Shown piece after piece: positions 23,212 through 30,546 of a stretch of DNA of 42,826 nt. Under the pieces are notes generated by a model. That model was not told the origin of the DNA and did no database searches. It saw only the letters and a list, made by a program, of their open reading frames with translations. Numbering within the stretch: the stretch's first letter is position 1; each line of letters opens with the position of its first letter. The position numbers and the translations under genes are program-made. The stretch comes from Deltaproteobacteria bacterium (lineage in GTDB: Bacteria; Desulfobacterota; GWC2-55-46). The DNA lies in contig JACRCE010000094.1 in NCBI GenBank assembly GCA_016213015.1, positions 1 to 42,826 on the forward strand, read 5' to 3'.

Positions 23212-24688
23212 ACCCCTGTTCGCAGGCATAGTCGTTGTAGGCCATGAGCGTCAGGATGGTAGACACCCTGACCCTTCTGCTGAAGACCTTGGGCAGGACC
23301 TTCATTATGAAACGCGCCCTCGCGCCGCTCCCTGAAAAGGCAAGCGTTGCAAGGCGCGCCGCGAAGAGAAGCCGGTACTTGAACTTTATGGGGTCAACCT
23401 CGTTGGATTGCCTCCAGAAGTCACAGCCCCAGTAGTTGCCCAACTTGCCGTATATCGCGTCAAAGGAGTAGACCTCCCGTATGACGCGCCTGTAGCCCTC
23501 AAGGAGCTCTTCCGGCGTGAGGAGGGCCGGTTTATAGACCACGTGCCTTGCGTCGTATTTGCTCCAGTCCGTGTGCAGTATGCGTCCCTCGGCCTCAAGC
23601 CTTGCAAACAGCTTTGTCCCTGGAAAAGGCGTAAGGATGTTTATGAGCGGCATCAATAGATTCGCCTCTTTTATGAAGCCGATAAGCTCGTCAAAGGACT
23701 CCTTTGTGTCGAAGTCGTAGCCGAGTATGAAGGAGCTGTGCACGAGGATGCCGTGAGATTGTATCTTTTTTATGGACTCCACGTAGTCGTATCTGAGGTT
23801 TACGCCCTTGTCCATCTGGGCGAGGTTTTTTTCCGACACGGACTCGAGCCCTATGAGTATGGCCCCGCAACCGGCCTCCTTCATCATCTTGAGCATGTCG
23901 GGGTCCTGCGCGACATTGATGGAGGCCTGACACGACCAGTTGAGTTTATAAGGTTTAAGCGCCTCGAAAAGCCTTAGAGCGAACCTCCTGTTGGCGATGA
24001 TGTTGTCGTCCGCGAAGAATATGGACTTTTTCTTGTAGTGTCCCGCGTCCTTGTTTATCTCCGCTATCTCGGCAACTACCTGCTCGATGGTCTTGTTCCT
24101 TATCTTTGTGCCGTCGTAGGCAAAGACCGAGCAGAACTCGCAGTGGAAGGGACAGCCCTTTGTGGTCTGCACGATGTCGGAAAAATATTTTCCTCTTGAT
24201 AGAAGAGCGCGTACCGGCAACGGGTTGGCCGTAATGTCGGCGTAGCCCTCGGCCTTGTAGATCCTCTTGAGCCGTCCATCTTGAGCGTCCTTGACGACCG
24301 TTGCCCAGAGCGTCTCCGCCTCCCCGGAAACAACTGCGTCGCAATGGGCAAGCGCCTCGTCCGGCCGCATGGAAGGGTGAATGCCGCCGAGCACCACCTT
24401 TACGCCGCGCCTTCTGTACTCGTCGGCAATTTCATAAGCCCTGTGCGAGAACATGGTGCGCACGCTTATGCCCACGAGGTCAACCGGCAGATTAAAGTCG
24501 ATTCGCTCTATGTTCTCGTCAAAGACCTTTATCTCGTGTCCCGGAGGGGTAAGGGATATGAGCTGCGGGATGGCAAGGAGATAGGAAAAATATTTCTTGG
24601 AAAAGAGGAATTTTTCGTAGAATTTGTAGTCGTAAAAGCTTTTCTCGGTGTCCGAGCCGTTTTTAGGGATTATAAGCGTTATTCGCAT
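23210..24688 (-). CDS. B12-binding-domain radical SAM protein (second paralogue)
   Basis: This 492-residue protein has the same architecture as its downstream neighbour: cobalamin-binding fold (about 40-150, LVGISVRTMFS, LGGIHPSMRPDEAL, SGEAE) then the radical SAM core with Cys179-x3-Cys183-x2-Cys186 (GCPFHCEFC) and FFADDNIIANRRFAL, ILIGLESVSEKNLAQMDKG. Both paralogues share the tail motif DWSKYDARHVVYKP/DWSLYDAHHVVFEP. The motif D-x-H-x-x-G for lower-axial His ligation is not seen, as in many of the family. The last residue codon sits inside the long hairpin element. The substrate is unknown. Confidence 0.9.
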   Translation of the reverse strand: MRITLIIPKNGSDTEKSFYDYKFYEKFLFSKKYFSYLLAIPQLISLTPPGHEIKVFDENIERIDFNLPVDLVGISVRTMFSHRAYEIADEYRRRGVKVVLGGIHPSMRPDEALAHCDAVVSGEAETLWATVVKDAQDGRLKRIYKAEGYADITANPLPVRALLSRGKYFSDIVQTTKGCPFHCEFCSVFAYDGTKIRNKTIEQVVAEIAEINKDAGHYKKKSIFFADDNIIANRRFALRLFEALKPYKLNWSCQASINVAQDPDMLKMMKEAGCGAILIGLESVSEKNLAQMDKGVNLRYDYVESIKKIQSHGILVHSSFILGYDFDTKESFDELIGFIKEANLLMPLINILTPFPGTKLFARLEAEGRILHTDWSKYDARHVVYKPALLTPEELLEGYRRVIREVYSFDAIYGKLGNYWGCDFWRQSNEVDPIKFKYRLLFAARLATLAFSGSGARARFIMKVLPKVFSRRVRVSTILTLMAYNDYACEQG

Positions 24689-24715
24689 GTCGTCCTTACT
24701 TAGGTTGTAGGTGTT

Positions 24716-24768
24716 TAGGCTGTAGGCTGAAGGTAAAGGCCGCCTTCAGTCTAACAGCCTACAGCCTA
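24716..24768. repeat. 14-bp perfect inverted repeat upstream of the second radical SAM gene
   Basis: TAGGCTGTAGGCTG (24716-24729) pairs perfectly with CAGCCTACAGCCTA (24755-24768). A competing inner hairpin CTGAAGG/CCTTCAG lies at 24727-24749. It sits between the divergent radical SAM and kinase genes. Confidence 0.7.
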
Positions 24769-24859
24769 TTTCTTAGCCAGTCAAATGTTTTCCATTGCCT
24801 TTGCGGTTCAAGGTTGTTATCATGCCTATTATTTAGGCAGACAAGGATGCCCTCAATAA

Positions 24860-25921
24860 ATGCTCCAGTCCCATGAAGACATAGTTGAAAACCTTTCCGA
24901 AGGGGTTGTGGCCGTCAACCCCCTTTCGGTAATTACGGTTTTCAACCAGTCCGCCGAAAAGATGACCGAGATGAGCAGGTCTTCCGTGCTCAACAGGGCG
25001 CTGAAAGAGGTCTTTCCCCATGATGCGCGGCTCGTCGAGATGCTTGAAAAGACGCTCAATGAAGGCCGCCTCTTTGCCGAGTACGAGGAGCGGTTGCACA
25101 GGAGGTTTTCAGGGACATTGCCCATAGGGATAACCACAAGCCAGATATTCGACGCCAATGGCGCGTTGACCGGTGCAACCGCGCTGATAAAAGACCTCTC
25201 AGGCATCAAATCCCTTGAAGCGGCCTCGCTTAGGAAGGAACGGCTTGCCTGCATCGGGCAGTTCGCGGCGAATCTGGCGCACGAGATAAAAAATCCTCTG
25301 AGCGGCCTCAGAGGGGCGGCCCAGCTCCTCAAACGGAGGATACGGGACGAAACCCTCGGCGAGTATACGGACGTCCTCATAAAGGAAGCCGATCGTTTGA
25401 ACGGCATAGTCAACGACATGCTCGATTTTTCGCGTCCGGCCAGGCTCAGGATAAAAGAGTTTAACATACACAAGGCGCTCGATTCCGTCATCTTGCTCCT
25501 CAAGGACGGCGCCCCCGTGTCGTTCGTCAAGGGCTATGACCCAAGCCTTCCGCCTGTATCGGGCGACGAAGGCCAGCTTACGCAGGTCTTCTTGAATCTT
25601 ATGAAAAACGCCAAGGAGGCGCTTGAGACCGACGGTCAAATAAAGATTGCCACGCGGATACTGACCGATTTTCACATAGTAGAGGAGGGCTTCCCGGCCG
25701 GGAAGACCGTGTCCATTGAGATACAAGACAATGGGTGCGGCATAAAGAAGGACGACCTTGAGCGCATATTCACGCCTTTTTACACGACCAAGCCAAAGGG
25801 CAGCGGCCTCGGCATGGCCATATCGCTCAAGATCATAAAAGAGCACGGCGGACACCTGAAGATAGACTCGTCCGTCGGCAAAGGCACGGCAATAACCGTG
25901 TACCTGCCGCTGAAAGGATAA
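24860..25921 (+). CDS. NtrB-like cytosolic PAS histidine kinase
   Basis: This 353-residue sensor kinase has no membrane segment. A PAS domain (about 5-110, ENLSEGVVAVNPLSVITVFN) precedes the dimerisation helix with phospho-acceptor His141 in NLAHEIKNPLSGLRGAAQLL. The ATPase domain shows the N box (FLNLMKNAKEAL), G1 (IQDNGCGIKKDDLERIF), F box (TPFYTTKPKG) and G2 (GSGLGMAI). H-box and layout match the NtrB/AtoS group that pairs with sigma-54 activators. The stop is 3 bases before the NtrC-like start, so the pair is coupled and surely cognate. The signal is unknown. Confidence 0.93.
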   Translation: MLQSHEDIVENLSEGVVAVNPLSVITVFNQSAEKMTEMSRSSVLNRALKEVFPHDARLVEMLEKTLNEGRLFAEYEERLHRRFSGTLPIGITTSQIFDANGALTGATALIKDLSGIKSLEAASLRKERLACIGQFAANLAHEIKNPLSGLRGAAQLLKRRIRDETLGEYTDVLIKEADRLNGIVNDMLDFSRPARLRIKEFNIHKALDSVILLLKDGAPVSFVKGYDPSLPPVSGDEGQLTQVFLNLMKNAKEALETDGQIKIATRILTDFHIVEEGFPAGKTVSIEIQDNGCGIKKDDLERIFTPFYTTKPKGSGLGMAISLKIIKEHGGHLKIDSSVGKGTAITVYLPLKG

Positions 25922-25924
25922 ACC

Positions 25925-27364
25925 ATGACTGACGCCACGGCGCTGATCGCCGATGACGACGCAAGCATAGTCTGGGTGCTTGAAAAGCTCCTTACGGAAA
26001 AAGGCATCGCGGTTATAAAGGCCGTGGACGGGGACACAGCCTGCGCGGAGTTGAAACGCGGCGAGGCCCAACTTGCGTTCCTTGACATAAACATGCCGGG
26101 CAGGGACGGCCTTTCAGTGCTCAAGGAGGCCGGAAAAACCTCCGGCAATACCGCGATAATCATCATGACCGCGGAGTCCACGATGAAAAACGCGCTTGAG
26201 GCCATGAAGCTCGGCGCATTCGACTACATAACCAAACCTTTCGACATCGCGGAGGTCGAGATAGCGATAGACAAGGCGCTTGAAAACGCGGCCTTGAAAC
26301 GCGCCGTCGGCACCCTGACAAAACGGCTCAGGGAAACCTTGACCGGGGACGCGGAGTTCATCGGCAAGAGCAGGGCCGTCCAGTCCGTGTACAAGACCAT
26401 CGGCAAGGTCAGCGCAACGGACGTCAGCGCGCTTATACTCGGAGAGACCGGCACAGGAAAAGAGCTTGTCGCAAGGCTCATTCACGCCAACAGTTTAAGG
26501 AGTCCGGGGCCTTTCATCGCCGTAAACTCGGCCGCCGTGCCGAAGGACCTGATGGAGAGCGAGCTGTTCGGCTTTGAGAAAGGCGCCTTCACCGGCGCGG
26601 TCGAGGAAAAGAAAGGCAAGATCGAGCTTGCCCACGAGGGCACCCTCTTTCTTGATGAGATCGGGGACATGCCGTTTGAGCTTCAATCAAAGCTCCTTCG
26701 CGCCATTCAGGAAAAGGAGTTCTACCGCATAGGCGGCAAGACCCCGGTGCGCGTTGATATAAGGATTATCGCGGCCACCAACGCTGACATTGAAAAGGCC
26801 GTGGCCGAAAAACAGTTCAGGCAGGATCTGTACTTCCGACTCAACGGCATAACGCTCACCCTCCCCCCGCTACGCGAGAGAAAGAGCGACATACCGCTGT
26901 TGACCGAACATTATCTCGATAAATTCCACTCTGAGTTCGGAGGCGCGCCGCGCTCGTTGTCCGACAAGGCGCTTGAGGCCATGACCTCCTACGCATGGCC
27001 GGGCAACGTAAGAGAGCTTGAGAACGTATTAAGACGCGCAATGCTCCTTTCCCCGTCTCTTGTCCTTTCAATGGAGGACATAAACCTGCCGGTAACGCGA
27101 AGCAGTACCGAGTCCATAGAGGACGTGATAGCCGCAAGGCTCAAGCCCTTTATCGGTCGCACCGAGCACGGCACAAAGCAGGAGTTGTACGGCTTCATCA
27201 TGCAGTTCATGGAGCGGCCGCTCATAAAACTCGTGCTTGAAAAAACAAAAGGCAATCAGGTGCAGGCCGCCGAGACGCTCGGCATTAACCGGAATACGCT
27301 CAGAAAAAAGATTAAAGAGTTGAAGATAAAGGTCGACGGCATAAAGGACAAAGATGTCCGTTAA
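25925..27364 (+). CDS. NtrC-family sigma-54-dependent response regulator
   Basis: This 479-residue activator has a receiver domain (phospho-acceptor Asp54 in LAFLDINMPGR) and an AAA+ domain with Walker A GETGTGKE, the sigma-54 contact loop GAFTGA, Walker B TLFLDEIGDM and the second-half RIIAATNADIEKA. A Fis-type helix-turn-helix (GNQVQAAETLGINRNTLRKK) ends the protein. All motifs needed for sigma-54 activation are intact. It is phosphorylated by the upstream kinase. The stop codon overlaps the thiE start by 11 bases. No obvious -24/-12 promoter was picked out in the window by eye, so its targets are open. Confidence 0.95.
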   Translation: MTDATALIADDDASIVWVLEKLLTEKGIAVIKAVDGDTACAELKRGEAQLAFLDINMPGRDGLSVLKEAGKTSGNTAIIIMTAESTMKNALEAMKLGAFDYITKPFDIAEVEIAIDKALENAALKRAVGTLTKRLRETLTGDAEFIGKSRAVQSVYKTIGKVSATDVSALILGETGTGKELVARLIHANSLRSPGPFIAVNSAAVPKDLMESELFGFEKGAFTGAVEEKKGKIELAHEGTLFLDEIGDMPFELQSKLLRAIQEKEFYRIGGKTPVRVDIRIIAATNADIEKAVAEKQFRQDLYFRLNGITLTLPPLRERKSDIPLLTEHYLDKFHSEFGGAPRSLSDKALEAMTSYAWPGNVRELENVLRRAMLLSPSLVLSMEDINLPVTRSSTESIEDVIAARLKPFIGRTEHGTKQELYGFIMQFMERPLIKLVLEKTKGNQVQAAETLGINRNTLRKKIKELKIKVDGIKDKDVR

Positions 27365-27983
27365 CGTCCACGGGTTGTACGCCATTATTGACGCCGATCG
27401 GTTGGCTCCCGCGTTGATGCCGGCGACGGCGCTGGAACTATCCGGCGCGGGCGCAACCATCATCCAACTCAGGGCAAAGTCGCTTGGTTCCGGCGAATTT
27501 TTGAAGGCCGCGCGAGACCTGCGCGCCGCCCTGAAGGACGCTGCGTTCATCGTAAACGACCGCGTTGATATAGCGATGATGAGCCGGGCGGACGGGGTTC
27601 ACCTTGGTCAAAATGACATCCCGCTCATTGAGGCAAAACGCTTGCTTGGCAATGGAAAGATAATCGGCGTGTCCACACACAACCTTAAAGAAGCCTTGCA
27701 GGCCGCCTCCGAAGGCGCGGACTATATCGCCTTCGGGCCGGTATTCAAGACGCGCTCCAAACGCGACGCCCAAGAGATGAAAGGGATTGCTTGTCTCAAG
27801 GAGGTCTGCGACGCGGTACAACTGCCGGTCGTCGCCATAGGCGGCATTACCGGAGAGAATGCCCGTCAGGTAATCGTCGCCGGGGCGAGGGCCGTTGCCA
27901 TGATATCGGAGTTGATTGATGCCGATGATATGAAGGCCAAGGCCGCGTCAATCGTCGGAATGTTCGGGAATCAACGGTCTTAA
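27354..27983 (+). CDS. thiE: Thiamine phosphate synthase
   Basis: This 209-residue TIM-barrel enzyme joins HMP pyrophosphate and thiazole phosphate to make thiamine phosphate. Family motifs are present in order: IIQLRAKSLGS (pyrophosphate contact), AFIVNDRVDIAM, ADGVHLGQNDIP, IIGVSTHN, YIAFGPVFKTRSKRDA and PVVAIGGITGENA. The start overlaps the ntrC-like gene by 11 bases, an unusual operon partner for a thiamine gene. No TPP riboswitch (CTGAGA/ACC-GG signature) was noticed before it, and thiC, thiG or thiD are not in the window. A MITE starts 17 bases after the stop. Confidence 0.93.
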   Translation: MSVNVHGLYAIIDADRLAPALMPATALELSGAGATIIQLRAKSLGSGEFLKAARDLRAALKDAAFIVNDRVDIAMMSRADGVHLGQNDIPLIEAKRLLGNGKIIGVSTHNLKEALQAASEGADYIAFGPVFKTRSKRDAQEMKGIACLKEVCDAVQLPVVAIGGITGENARQVIVAGARAVAMISELIDADDMKAKAASIVGMFGNQRS

Positions 27984-28000
27984 CCCGCAAATCTTCTTGA

Positions 28001-28141
28001 GGAAGGTCTGATTAATTCCCTTTTCTGTCATTGCGAGCCGCGCTTTCGCGGCGCGGCAATCTCTAAGTTGTTGATTTCCTTGAAGACGAGATTGCTTCGC
28101 TTTGCTCGCAATGACGGGTCGGCGAATTAATCAGAGCTTCC
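28001..28141. repeat. Complete MITE/REP-like inverted-repeat element
   Basis: This 141-bp element is bounded by GGAAGGTCTGATTAATTC and GAATTAATCAGAGCTTCC (inverted). Inner arms GTCATTGCGAGC/GCTCGCAATGAC and GCAATCTC/GAGATTGC can fold the whole element. It has no coding capacity. It lies between thiE and the tumE-type locus. Confidence 0.9.
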
Positions 28142-28168
28142 TTGACTATAACCGTTAGGTGGTATATT

Positions 28169-28642
28169 ATGCCATTAGTGAGAAGCAAACTCATAAGGCA
28201 CGACAAATTAAGAAGAGATAACGGCAATGTCATAGAGGTTAAGATATGGCGGATAAAGCCGTCCCAAGACAAACCGCATGGTTATAAATACTCTCTGGTT
28301 TATATTGCAAAGGACAAAAGGGTTGTCGGCTATGACAATGGCGAAGGCAAAGGAGACCACAGGCATTATGGGAGTCAGGCTGCTGAAAAACGCCCATCTG
28401 CTTTGTTGTCGCGTCGCTTGGAACTGCGCCCAGCACCACTTTGGATTACGAAAGCAAGTTGCTTGACAAATTTCATCGTACGCAAAGTGGTGCTGGGCTC
28501 ATTCGTCGCTCCTCGCCGCCTCGCATCTGGGCGTTTTTGAGCAGCCTGTCCTAATAAAGAGCAAACCTATGAGTTCAAGGACATAGATAAACTTTTTGAA
28601 GATTTCTATAACGATGTGAAGGAGGCCGGAGATGAAGAGTAA
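28169..28642 (+). pseudogene. TumE-family (DUF6516) toxin gene interrupted by a hairpin element
   Basis: The first ~67 residues (PHGYKYSLVYIAKDKRVVGY then KGDHRHYG) match TumE-type proteins. The frame then runs into a repeat element and stops at 28540 with unrelated residues. After the element, from 28553, the expected C-terminus resumes in the same phase (NKEQTYEFKDIDKLFEDFYN, then DVKEAGDEE) to a TAA at 28640-28642. Removing the insert restores a gene of about 95 residues whose end overlaps the downstream antitoxin start by 11 bases. GGTGG lies before the ATG at 28169. The chimeric product lacks the family C-terminus and is probably inactive. Confidence 0.8.
28371..28552. mobile_element. 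~180-bp nested-hairpin insertion (MITE-like) inside the tumE-type gene
   Basis: Terminal arms CAGGCTGCTGAAAAACGCCC (from 28376) and GGGCGTTTTTGAGCAGCCTG (to 28548) are inverted with one mismatch. Inside, GCCCAGCACCACTTTG (28428-28443) and CAAAGTGGTGCTGGGC (28483-28498) form a perfect 16-bp stem. It has no transposase. The host gene's two parts keep the same phase across it; the exact ends and any target duplication cannot be fixed by eye. Confidence 0.78.
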
Positions 28643-29006
28643 AAGCGTAAAGATAGGCATAAGAAACCTCCATGACTTTCTTGAGGACGCGAAAGGCGTC
28701 ATGAAAAAAATTGAAAAAGGAGAGAAGGTCAGGAGTGAAAAGGCGCTCTACTTCGAGAGTATTGAAGGATTCAGAAAGGCGCTCACGCCAAAGAGGCTTG
28801 AGCTATTGCACGTCGTCAGAGAGAGTCGGCCTAAGAGCCTTCAGGAACTTTCAAGGCTTGTTAAAAGGGATATGAAAAGCATCGTTACCGACATTAATAT
28901 CCTTGAGAGCCTTGATCTTATCGACATGAAAAGAAAGAAAAACGGCAAGAGGGAGACTACTCCAAAGGTTGACTATGACAGGATTGATTTGCAGATAGCG
29001 GTTTGA
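28632..29006 (+). CDS. TumA-like helix-turn-helix antitoxin (HVO_A0114 family)
   Basis: This 124-residue protein has a winged-helix region (LTPKRLELLHVVRESRPKSL to LARLVKRDMKSIVTDINILE-like) matching the HVO_A0114 / TumA DNA-binding proteins paired with TumE. GGAGGCCGGAG lies immediately before the ATG, and the start overlaps the ancestral tumE end by 11 bases. It is intact and probably still able to bind its operator, while its partner is disrupted. Confidence 0.8.
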   Translation: MKSKSVKIGIRNLHDFLEDAKGVMKKIEKGEKVRSEKALYFESIEGFRKALTPKRLELLHVVRESRPKSLQELSRLVKRDMKSIVTDINILESLDLIDMKRKKNGKRETTPKVDYDRIDLQIAV

Positions 29007-29037
29007 GAGTCGAGAGGCGTTGTTGATTAAAGACCGT

Positions 29038-29089
29038 AAACCGCGAACGGATTTTTCTTTTACACGGTCACGGACACGGTTCACGGTTT
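29038..29089. repeat. CACGG-type dispersed repeat at the methyltransferase 3' end
   Basis: AAACCGCGAAC (29038-29048) and GTTCACGGTTT (29079-29089) are inverted with one mismatch and enclose CACGGTCACGGACACGG. The stop codon and the last residues of the DNA methyltransferase (RNREPCP) are encoded by this repeat. Confidence 0.65.
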
Positions 29090-30036
29090 CTCTCAAGCCT
29101 TTTCCTCGCCGTCTCGACGGCGAGCCGCCCCTTGTCAATCCCTATCCAGCGTCTTTTAAGACGGTCGGCAACGACAAGCGTCGTGCCGGAGCCGCAAAAG
29201 GCGTCGAGCACCACGTCCCCCTCGTTGCTTGACGCGCCTATGATCCGCTCAAGAAGCGCCTCCGGCTTTTGCGTCGGGTAGCCGGTCTTCTCGCTTGCGG
29301 CAAGGTGCATGGCGTCAGGGATGTCGTCCCACACGTCCCCCACGAGCCGCTCATCGAGAAGACAGCCTCCCTGTTCCTCGAAAAAATACTTTATGCGTAT
29401 GCGTCCGTTCCTTGTCCTGTATACCCTCCCCTCGGCATCAAGGCGCTCAATGCTTTTGTCCGTGTAGTCGCCGCGCGGCGCGGTCTTGAACCACGCGCCG
29501 GACGGATCCCGCTTCAGACCCATTGAACGCGCCTCTTTAACCGGTATCCTTTTTTTAACGAACTGCCTGTTGAACAGATGCGCTTCCATGCGGTACAGAA
29601 GTATCACGTCGTGATTCCTTGAAAACTGACGGCTCATCGCCTTTGCGCCCCTGCCGCCGTAGCTCCATATTATCTCGTTCAAAAAGTTTTCCCTGCCGAA
29701 GACCTCGTCCATTACTATCTTTATGTAATGCGCCATCTTCCAGTCCAGATGAACGTATATCGAGCCGTTCGCGCTCAACAACTCCTTGAGCAGTAAGAGC
29801 CTCTCCCTCATAAACTCTATGAACTCGCCGCCTGAGCGGGTGTCGTCGTAGGCGCTTATACCAGCGGCGCCGCGAAAGACCCGCCCAGTTGAAAACGGCG
29901 GGTCGATGTAGATAAGCCTCACCCCTGGCGCGCCATCCGCGTTCATTATCGCCCCTCCCCGCCTCATTAGGGCAAGGCGCTTTAAGACCACAAGGTTTTC
30001 GCCCTTTATGAGCATGTTAGACGACCCTATTTTCAT
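29068..30036 (-). CDS. Orphan DNA methyltransferase (N6-adenine or N4-cytosine, beta-class order)
   Basis: This protein of about 322 residues has the catalytic motif IV LIYIDPPFSTG (about residue 45) before the SAM-binding motif I VVLDAFCGSGTTLV (about 277), the order of the beta class of amino-methyltransferases. GYPTQKPEALLERII is the typical pre-motif-I segment. No restriction endonuclease is nearby, so it may regulate, protect against foreign restriction, or be a remnant. The ATG at 30036 is chosen because GGAGAGGG lies six bases before it; the longer frame to 30057 has no such site. The last seven residues are encoded by a dispersed repeat, suggesting the natural C-terminus was altered. 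CACGG repeats flank it on both sides. Confidence 0.88.
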   Translation of the reverse strand: MKIGSSNMLIKGENLVVLKRLALMRRGGAIMNADGAPGVRLIYIDPPFSTGRVFRGAAGISAYDDTRSGGEFIEFMRERLLLLKELLSANGSIYVHLDWKMAHYIKIVMDEVFGRENFLNEIIWSYGGRGAKAMSRQFSRNHDVILLYRMEAHLFNRQFVKKRIPVKEARSMGLKRDPSGAWFKTAPRGDYTDKSIERLDAEGRVYRTRNGRIRIKYFFEEQGGCLLDERLVGDVWDDIPDAMHLAASEKTGYPTQKPEALLERIIGASSNEGDVVLDAFCGSGTTLVVADRLKRRWIGIDKGRLAVETARKRLERNREPCP

Positions 30037-30095
30037 GAAAACCCTCTCCGGCAACATTTACTCCGCCGCTGAAAACAGCCTCATTATAACAGAAC

Positions 30096-30178
30096 CCGAA
30101 GGCCGTGTCCGTAACCGTGAAAAAGAAAAATCCTTTTACGGTCACGGTTCACGGTCACGGACACGGCCTTCGGTTTTT
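30096..30178. repeat. CACGG-type hairpin with T-run (repeat, possible terminator)
   Basis: A 25-bp inverted repeat (30096-30120 with 30149-30173, one mismatch) contains the same GTCACGG/GTTCACGG units as 12441 and 29038. It is followed by TTTTT on the plus strand. It separates the divergent methyltransferase and ferredoxin genes. Confidence 0.75.
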
Positions 30179-30192
30179 CCTTGATTTAACGA

Positions 30193-30216
30193 GTTCAATA
30201 TCGCAATATATTGAAC
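30193..30216 (+). promoter_or_regulatory. Palindromic operator-like site before the [2Fe-2S] protein gene
   Basis: GTTCAATAT and ATATTGAAC are perfect 9-bp arms around CGCAAT, ending 18 bases before the ATG and just ahead of AGGAGG. TTGATT at 30181 with a weak CAATAT 17 bases later suggests the palindrome covers the -10. A dimeric regulator probably binds here; which one is unknown. Confidence 0.5.
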
Positions 30217-30234
30217 GATGATAGGAGGTAGAAA

Positions 30235-30546
30235 ATGAAACCGTACAAACAACATATCTTCGTATGCCTCGGCAAACGGTGCGAGGCAAAAGGCTCTGAG
30301 GCCGTAATCGAAAGGCTCAAGGAGCGCGTAAAGGGCGAAGGCATCAAGGGCGTCAAGTTATCGAGAAGCGGTTGTCTGAGCGTATGCAAGGAAACTGAGC
30401 AAGAAGCAGAGTTTTGCCCGGCCGTTGTGGTCTACCCACAGGGCGTGTGGTACCGGAACGTCGGCGTTAAGGAGATTGACGAGATACTGGACGCGCACGT
30501 GAAGGGCGGTTTAACGGACAGGCTTGTCCATTACAAACTTCAATGA
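30235..30546 (+). CDS. Thioredoxin-like [2Fe-2S] ferredoxin
   Basis: This 103-residue protein belongs to the thioredoxin-fold [2Fe-2S] ferredoxins (NuoE-C-terminal-like). Cluster ligands are Cys11 and Cys16 (FVCLGKRCEAKG) and Cys47 and Cys51 (SGCLSVCKETE), with a further Cys61. The strand PAVVVYPQGVWY is typical. It probably carries electrons in the cytoplasm; a partner is not indicated. AGGAGG precedes the ATG at ideal spacing. The stop overlaps the following gene by four bases. Confidence 0.9.
   Translation: MKPYKQHIFVCLGKRCEAKGSEAVIERLKERVKGEGIKGVKLSRSGCLSVCKETEQEAEFCPAVVVYPQGVWYRNVGVKEIDEILDAHVKGGLTDRLVHYKLQ

Noticed and set aside
21502-24688. Specific naming as BchE or HpnJ
   Set aside because: Only superfamily-level motifs are visible and no pathway neighbours support a particular substrate.
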